A DNA stretch of 8,671 bases from contig JAEORJ010000251.1 in the NCBI GenBank assembly GCA_016840945.1, forward strand, positions 1 to 8,671. Direction: 5' to 3'. The first letter of the stretch is position 1. Every line of letters starts with the position of its first letter. Shown piece by piece: positions 5,185 to 8,671 of this stretch. The notes beneath the pieces are model-generated. The model was not told the DNA's origin and ran no database searches. It was given only the letters and a program-made list of their open reading frames with translations. The position numbers were made by a program, and so were the translations under genes. Source of the stretch: Candidatus Gerdarchaeota archaeon. Its GTDB lineage: Archaea; Asgardarchaeota; Heimdallarchaeia; JABLTI01.

Positions 5185-7092
5185 ATGAAATTGCGATATT
5201 TTACTTTTATATTTATTTCATTTTTTGTTAGTTGTAGCTGTTTAACACTTGTTGGTCAAAATACTGAAGCAACTGAGAGAACAATTAATTTTACTGTAAA
5301 ATACGATACTAATGGTTACATAGAACATTCGCCAATTTTTATAAGCGGAGACTATGGTTTTTTAAGTTATGGTTTTCCTGGTGATGGCACTAAAAATAAT
5401 CCGTACGTAATAGAGAATTTCAACATAACATCAACAGGTACTGATGAAGGAATATCCATTTATGATACAACAAAGTATTTTGTAATCAGAAATTGTTACA
5501 TTGAGTCACTTTATACAGGTATAGTATTAGGTGAGATAATGAATGGAACTGCTACTATTCAAAATAATCTCTTTGTAAATAATTTTCGGGCGATGCAGCT
5601 TTTTGACATAAGTGGTTTATTTGTGGTAAACAATACGGGTTTGGGAAATATTATAGGAATCGATCTTGGAAATAATTACTATTCAATAATAAAAGATAAC
5701 TACTTTTATGGTAAAGGTATTGTACCGTCAGATTTTTCATATGGAATTATCGCATACAAGGTTTTTCATTCACAAGTAATGAATAATACTCTTGAAAATT
5801 ATGAGTATGGTATAAGATTAATAAATTCTAATATGAATTATCTTGTTAATAATACATGCAATTTATGCCATGAAGCAAGCTCTATGAGTCTTTTAAATAG
5901 TCATTATAATAGGATAATAGGTAATAGTATTTTTAATAATTCAATAGACGATGGGATCAGATTATCAACTTCTTCTCGAAATTACTTGATTTATAATCAT
6001 ATAGAGAATTGTTCAAGTTATGGGATAGCTATTTACGCAAATTGTAAACAAAATATAATTCATCATAATATTATAATTAATAATACAAAGGTTTTTTCAC
6101 AAGGATGTGATTATGGATTCAATAATATCTGGTATGACAAAAATACCTTAGAGGGCAACTTTTGGAATGATTGGATAGGAACAGGTAATTATTCTCTAGA
6201 GGGATCTAGTAATAATTATGATTATCACCCTCTAGTAAATATTGTACCAATTGATTGGAAAACACTTACAATTCCTAGTTTACCGAGTGGAATTGATGAT
6301 TCTTATGAGGAAAATGATCTTTCTACTGCTGCTAAACCAATACTAGCAAATAACACTTATACATTAATAGCAAATGATGATGATTATTTTCATATCTCTT
6401 TGGAAAGATATAACAGGCTTGAAGTATCACTCTCGTTTAATTCTTCTGAAGTTTATTTTTATCTTAGTTTAATGGATATAAATGGCGATTTCATAGCTGC
6501 TCCTGATGACATAGGTAATTTAGTTGAAATGGCTTATACAGTTCTTTTTAGTGGAGATTATACAATAGAACTCTATTTAGTTGAAACTTACGTTCCTTCC
6601 GCAAACTATACTTTAACAATAACCAAGATCAATAATTATCGTCCAGATGATAGTTATGAAGATAATGATTCAATAGAGGAAGCAAAAATAATCGAAGCTA
6701 ATAATGGGACATATTCACTAGTATATACTGATATGGATTTCTTTAAAATAGAGCTCACAAAGAAGCAAAAAATTCATGTAGAAATTTCATTTGATAATTC
6801 AATAAATGATTTAGAATTATATCTTGTGACAAGAAGTGGAGATGGTATAGGCGATATTTTAGCAAGTAGTGAAACATCATCTCCTACTGAAGTAATTGAT
6901 TATACTGCTGCAAAGGCTGGTTATTATTATATCCAAATAAAAAGCACAGATTTGGATGGAATACCATTAATCCCTATTGAATATACTTTAACTATAACAT
7001 TAAGTATTATCTCTTTAGGATTAGCCAATTACTATTTGCTTCCATTAATTATTGTACCATTAATTCTAGTATTTTTAAGAAAAAGAAAATAA
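5185..7092 (+). CDS. Surface right-handed beta-helix protein with two PPC domains and C-terminal TM anchor
   Basis: The 635-residue protein has a signal peptide (1 to about 25), a NosD-like parallel beta-helix (about 52-345) with repeated short strands and Asn ladders (SIYDTTKYFVIRNCYI, YGIRLINSNMNYLVNN, DGIRLSTSSRNYLIYN), and the family-typical end GNFWNDWIG...YDYHPL. Two tandem PPC-like domains follow (about 369-480 and 486-605), each opening with DDSYEENDxxxxA or DDSYEDNDxxxxA and closing with YTLTI. A TM helix (613-630) and the stop-transfer tail RKRK end it. It should be displayed outside the cell. Many NxS/T sequons suggest glycosylation. Beta-helices of this kind often bind polysaccharide, but no catalytic residues can be named. 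ATG 5185 is chosen, with GGGGG 7 bases upstream. A TTG at 5170 would have that motif inside its coding sequence. It follows the winged-helix regulator by 48 bases. Confidence 0.88.
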   Translation: MKLRYFTFIFISFFVSCSCLTLVGQNTEATERTINFTVKYDTNGYIEHSPIFISGDYGFLSYGFPGDGTKNNPYVIENFNITSTGTDEGISIYDTTKYFVIRNCYIESLYTGIVLGEIMNGTATIQNNLFVNNFRAMQLFDISGLFVVNNTGLGNIIGIDLGNNYYSIIKDNYFYGKGIVPSDFSYGIIAYKVFHSQVMNNTLENYEYGIRLINSNMNYLVNNTCNLCHEASSMSLLNSHYNRIIGNSIFNNSIDDGIRLSTSSRNYLIYNHIENCSSYGIAIYANCKQNIIHHNIIINNTKVFSQGCDYGFNNIWYDKNTLEGNFWNDWIGTGNYSLEGSSNNYDYHPLVNIVPIDWKTLTIPSLPSGIDDSYEENDLSTAAKPILANNTYTLIANDDDYFHISLERYNRLEVSLSFNSSEVYFYLSLMDINGDFIAAPDDIGNLVEMAYTVLFSGDYTIELYLVETYVPSANYTLTITKINNYRPDDSYEDNDSIEEAKIIEANNGTYSLVYTDMDFFKIELTKKQKIHVEISFDNSINDLELYLVTRSGDGIGDILASSETSSPTEVIDYTAAKAGYYYIQIKSTDLDGIPLIPIEYTLTITLSIISLGLANYYLLPLIIVPLILVFLRKRK

Positions 7093-7118
7093 CAATTCTT
7101 TTTCTTTCTTTTTTCTTT
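7077..7118 (+). terminator. Hairpin and T-rich terminator spanning the stop codon
   Basis: AAGAAAAAGAA (7077-7087) pairs perfectly with TTCTTTTTCTT (7096-7106), with the TAA stop of the beta-helix gene (7090-7092) in the loop. Further T-rich sequence runs to 7118. The stem uses the codons of the basic RKRK tail. It is the same arrangement as at 1876-1896. Confidence 0.55.
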
Positions 7119-7143
7119 AAAAAAGATAAGAGAAACTTTTTCA

Positions 7144-7158
7144 AAAAATATATAATAT
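7144..7158 (+). promoter_or_regulatory. Putative TATA promoter of the small beta-rich protein gene
   Basis: AAAAA followed by TATATAAT (7149-7156) resembles a BRE/TATA pair. Initiation near 7177 would give a leader of about 36 bases that includes the GAGGA ribosome binding site. Confidence 0.45.
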
Positions 7159-7199
7159 TATTTACTAGAATATCTTTTAAAATTTCAGAGATTTTGTTT

Positions 7200-7204
7200 G
7201 AGGA
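7200..7204 (+). promoter_or_regulatory. Ribosome binding site that fixes a TTG start
   Basis: GAGGA ends 8 bases before TTG 7213. No other start codon lies at a suitable distance, so it supports TTG as the true initiator and shows that this genome uses TTG starts with Shine-Dalgarno sequences. Confidence 0.6.
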
Positions 7205-7212
7205 ATTAAAAA

Positions 7213-7677
7213 TTGAAAGTTTTTCCTGATAATCTTCTTGGATTATGGATCGATGAAGATAATAGAGCTGTTTTTATTTTTAAAAATGAATCACAATATC
7301 AAACAAGTATTTTTTTTAATATTAAAGAACAATTAAAGAAAAGAAAATTAAAAATTGAAAATCATTTGGCGAATTTAACTACCAATTGGGTATTAGATGA
7401 AGAGCGTAATGTCTATAGATTTCAAATAGAAGTTGGATTGGAATTTATAGGTCCAACATATAATCTATATATTTCAGGAATCAATGAAGAACCTACTGAT
7501 CTCAAAAATGACTCTACCTTAATGGAACAATTAAAATTATTGCCTGAGGTTCAAATGGGGCTTTATGATGATTGGGATGATGATTTTGGTGTTCCTTGGG
7601 CTTTTCCTTATAAGAATTATGAGAGAGCATCTGGAAAATTAGAAAATATATTCAAAGAGCTTTTGTTATCCGATTAA
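7213..7677 (+). CDS. Small beta-rich protein of unknown function
   Basis: This soluble 154-residue protein has no signal peptide or TM helix. The N-terminal half alternates short strands (LLGLWIDEDNRAVFIFKN, YQTSIFFNIKEQ, YRFQIEVGLEFIG, TYNLYISGI), suggesting a small barrel or sandwich. The opening LLGLW is reminiscent of lipocalin-like folds, but this is only a resemblance. The acidic stretch YDDWDDDFGVPWAFPYKNYERA (115-138) is distinctive and might bind a cation or a partner. The C-terminus is a helix (140-152). I do not recognise a family. It has its own promoter and a TTG start with a good ribosome binding site, so it is probably expressed independently of the beta-helix gene. It converges on the RING-like gene with a 28-base gap that lacks a strong terminator. 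Confidence 0.7.
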   Translation: MKVFPDNLLGLWIDEDNRAVFIFKNESQYQTSIFFNIKEQLKKRKLKIENHLANLTTNWVLDEERNVYRFQIEVGLEFIGPTYNLYISGINEEPTDLKNDSTLMEQLKLLPEVQMGLYDDWDDDFGVPWAFPYKNYERASGKLENIFKELLLSD

Positions 7678-7705
7678 AATTGTTAATTACACTTTCATAA
7701 TTATT

Positions 7706-8671
7706 TTATTCATCAGGACTAACAATAAGATTGCGAAGTTTTATTTCTTGTAAGCATGAAGGGCATTTACCTTGGATTTTAATCCATTCATACAAATGAC
7801 TTAAATGACCTTGAGAATTACATTTTGGACAAGTAGCTATGGGATCATCATGTGAAATTGGTAATTTACAAACTGAGCATCTGAGAATATTTTTTGAGCA
7901 ATTAGGACAAGTCTCAATTGTTTTCTCTATTGGTGCACCACAGTGATAACACTTAACTTCACTACTAAAGCTTTGGAATTGAAGCGCTTTATCAAGTTCT
8001 TTTCGTAATTTACTATCAAAATTAAGCATATTCTGTAGTTTACGAACTTGTTGACCATTTGAATCAATAATTAAATAACGGACTGACGAAGTGCTCTCTA
8101 ATCGGGCAACCCAATATTCATAATAAAACGTATCAATAATACCTATATTTTTGATTTCAGCATTGTTCTTTAAACCGAGAAATCGTCTTTGACCTCTTTG
8201 CCATTTCCGAGTAAATATTTGTAGTAAACGTTCTTGACTAGCAATAGCTGAATCAGCTTTTTTTCGCAGTTCTTTTGCTTTTTTCTGAAAATCATTTAAA
8301 GATGATTTTAAGCTTTTAAAATTTGGAGATTTTTTATCTTCAGTAAAAGTATTAAGTCTTTGTTTTAAAGTTTCAGCTTTGTGTTGATAACTATCAGCCT
8401 CTTTGTAGACTGAATTCATTTCTTGTTTTGTTTGTTCTAATTTAGCTACTAAGGATTCTCGATGATTGAAATAATATAAAGAAATTTGATTATAAATATC
8501 TGTAGGGATATAAGAAACCAGGCTTTGATATGAGTTTTTTAGTGAAACAAGATTTTCTAAAACTGAAGAATTTTCTCGAGAAAATATCAAACTTAGTGCT
8601 TTGCGTAATTTACGATCAATATTGAGCATATTCTGTAGTTTACGAACTTGTTGACCATTTGAATCAATAAT
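7706..8671 (-). CDS. Coiled-coil protein with C-terminal zinc ribbon and RING-like finger, 5'-truncated
   Basis: The frame is open across the right edge (321 visible residues). The ATG at 8629 is internal, since codons above it read IIDSNGQQVRKLQN and no ribosome binding site precedes it. Numbering from that ATG, a long helical, probably coiled-coil region spans about 55-135, followed by a mixed region (160-200). The C-terminus has a zinc ribbon (CYHC 227-230, CPNC 241-244) and a second eight-ligand cluster: Cys251/254, Cys267/270, His275/278, Cys289/292. The pattern HLSHLYEWIKIQGKCPSC closely resembles the H-x2-H ... EWL ... CPxC half of RING-H2 fingers. RING fingers recruit E2 enzymes in ubiquitin transfer, and Asgard archaea carry ubiquitin systems. 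An E3-like or scaffold role is therefore possible but unproven, and no Ub, E1 or E2 gene is in this window. Confidence 0.78.
   Translation of the reverse strand: MIDSNGQQVRKLQNMLNIDRKLRKALSLIFSRENSSVLENLVSLKNSYQSLVSYIPTDIYNQISLYYFNHRESLVAKLEQTKQEMNSVYKEADSYQHKAETLKQRLNTFTEDKKSPNFKSLKSSLNDFQKKAKELRKKADSAIASQERLLQIFTRKWQRGQRRFLGLKNNAEIKNIGIIDTFYYEYWVARLESTSSVRYLIIDSNGQQVRKLQNMLNFDSKLRKELDKALQFQSFSSEVKCYHCGAPIEKTIETCPNCSKNILRCSVCKLPISHDDPIATCPKCNSQGHLSHLYEWIKIQGKCPSCLQEIKLRNLIVSPDE
8001..8071. repeat. Internal copy of a 71-bp direct repeat
   Basis: It matches 8601-8671 at 67 of 71 positions, exactly 600 bases apart and in the same reading frame. Bases 8025-8071 are identical to 8625-8671. The encoded segment is DSNGQQVRKLQNMLNFDSKLRK in the coiled-coil RING-like protein. 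Confidence 0.9.
8601..8671. repeat. Edge copy of a 71-bp direct repeat
   Basis: This is the partner of 8001-8071, differing at 8603, 8614, 8620 and 8624 and then identical for 47 bases to the last base of the window. The match may continue outside. It encodes DSNGQQVRKLQNMLNIDRKLRK. Confidence 0.9.

Noticed and set aside
8627..8629. ATG as start of the RING-like protein
   Set aside because: Upstream codons are open to the edge and repeat the internal DSNGQQVRKLQN segment, and no ribosome binding site is seen, so the gene continues outside the window.

Overview
The window looks like chromosomal DNA of an AT-rich archaeon, most likely an Asgard archaeon (Loki- or Heimdallarchaeia-like). That placement is an inference. 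It rests on archaeal TATA-type promoter sequences, T-rich terminators, Shine-Dalgarno-led TTG/GTG starts, membrane and surface proteins built from PPC-like and right-handed beta-helix modules, a 7TM protein with a longin/roadblock-like cytosolic domain, and a coiled-coil protein ending in zinc ribbon plus RING-like cysteine/histidine clusters. No rRNA, tRNA, CRISPR array, transposase or phage gene is visible.

Layout. Positions 3-671 (+) hold the 3' part of a HicB-like/DinB-like gene that is cut by the left edge. Positions 672-1141 hold a T-rich terminator, two strong inverted repeats and a possible broken micro-gene. A membrane-anchored PPC-like protein with a C-terminal zinc ribbon follows (1193-1888, +). 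Its signal peptide is encoded upstream of the first usable start, which suggests a rare start codon or a one-base frameshift. Convergent to it, and sharing a terminator hairpin, is a DJ-1/PfpI-like gene (1900-2460, -). Behind that is a 7TM protein with a cytosolic regulatory domain (2572-3687, -). The short gap between these two minus-strand genes is packed with nested dyads. The 372-base divergent spacer 3688-4059 carries a promoter on each side, an operator-like dyad and a long imperfect hairpin that could be an RNA or a small TIR element.

Rightward from there runs a probable operon: a four-TM protein (4060-4485), a membrane-anchored tandem winged-helix regulator (4498-5136), and a large surface beta-helix/PPC protein (5185-7092) that ends in another hairpin spanning its stop codon. 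The order suggests that the membrane-bound regulator controls the envelope genes around it. A small beta-rich protein of unknown function (7213-7677, +) with its own promoter comes next. It is convergent with a coiled-coil RING-like protein (7706-8671, -) that runs off the right edge inside a 47-base exact repeat of its own coding sequence.

The observations most worth a second look are the 7TM-longin-like sensor, the RING-like coiled-coil protein, the three-gene membrane/surface operon, the structured element at 3894-3982, the dyad cluster at 2484-2545, and the start-codon anomaly near 1128-1193.
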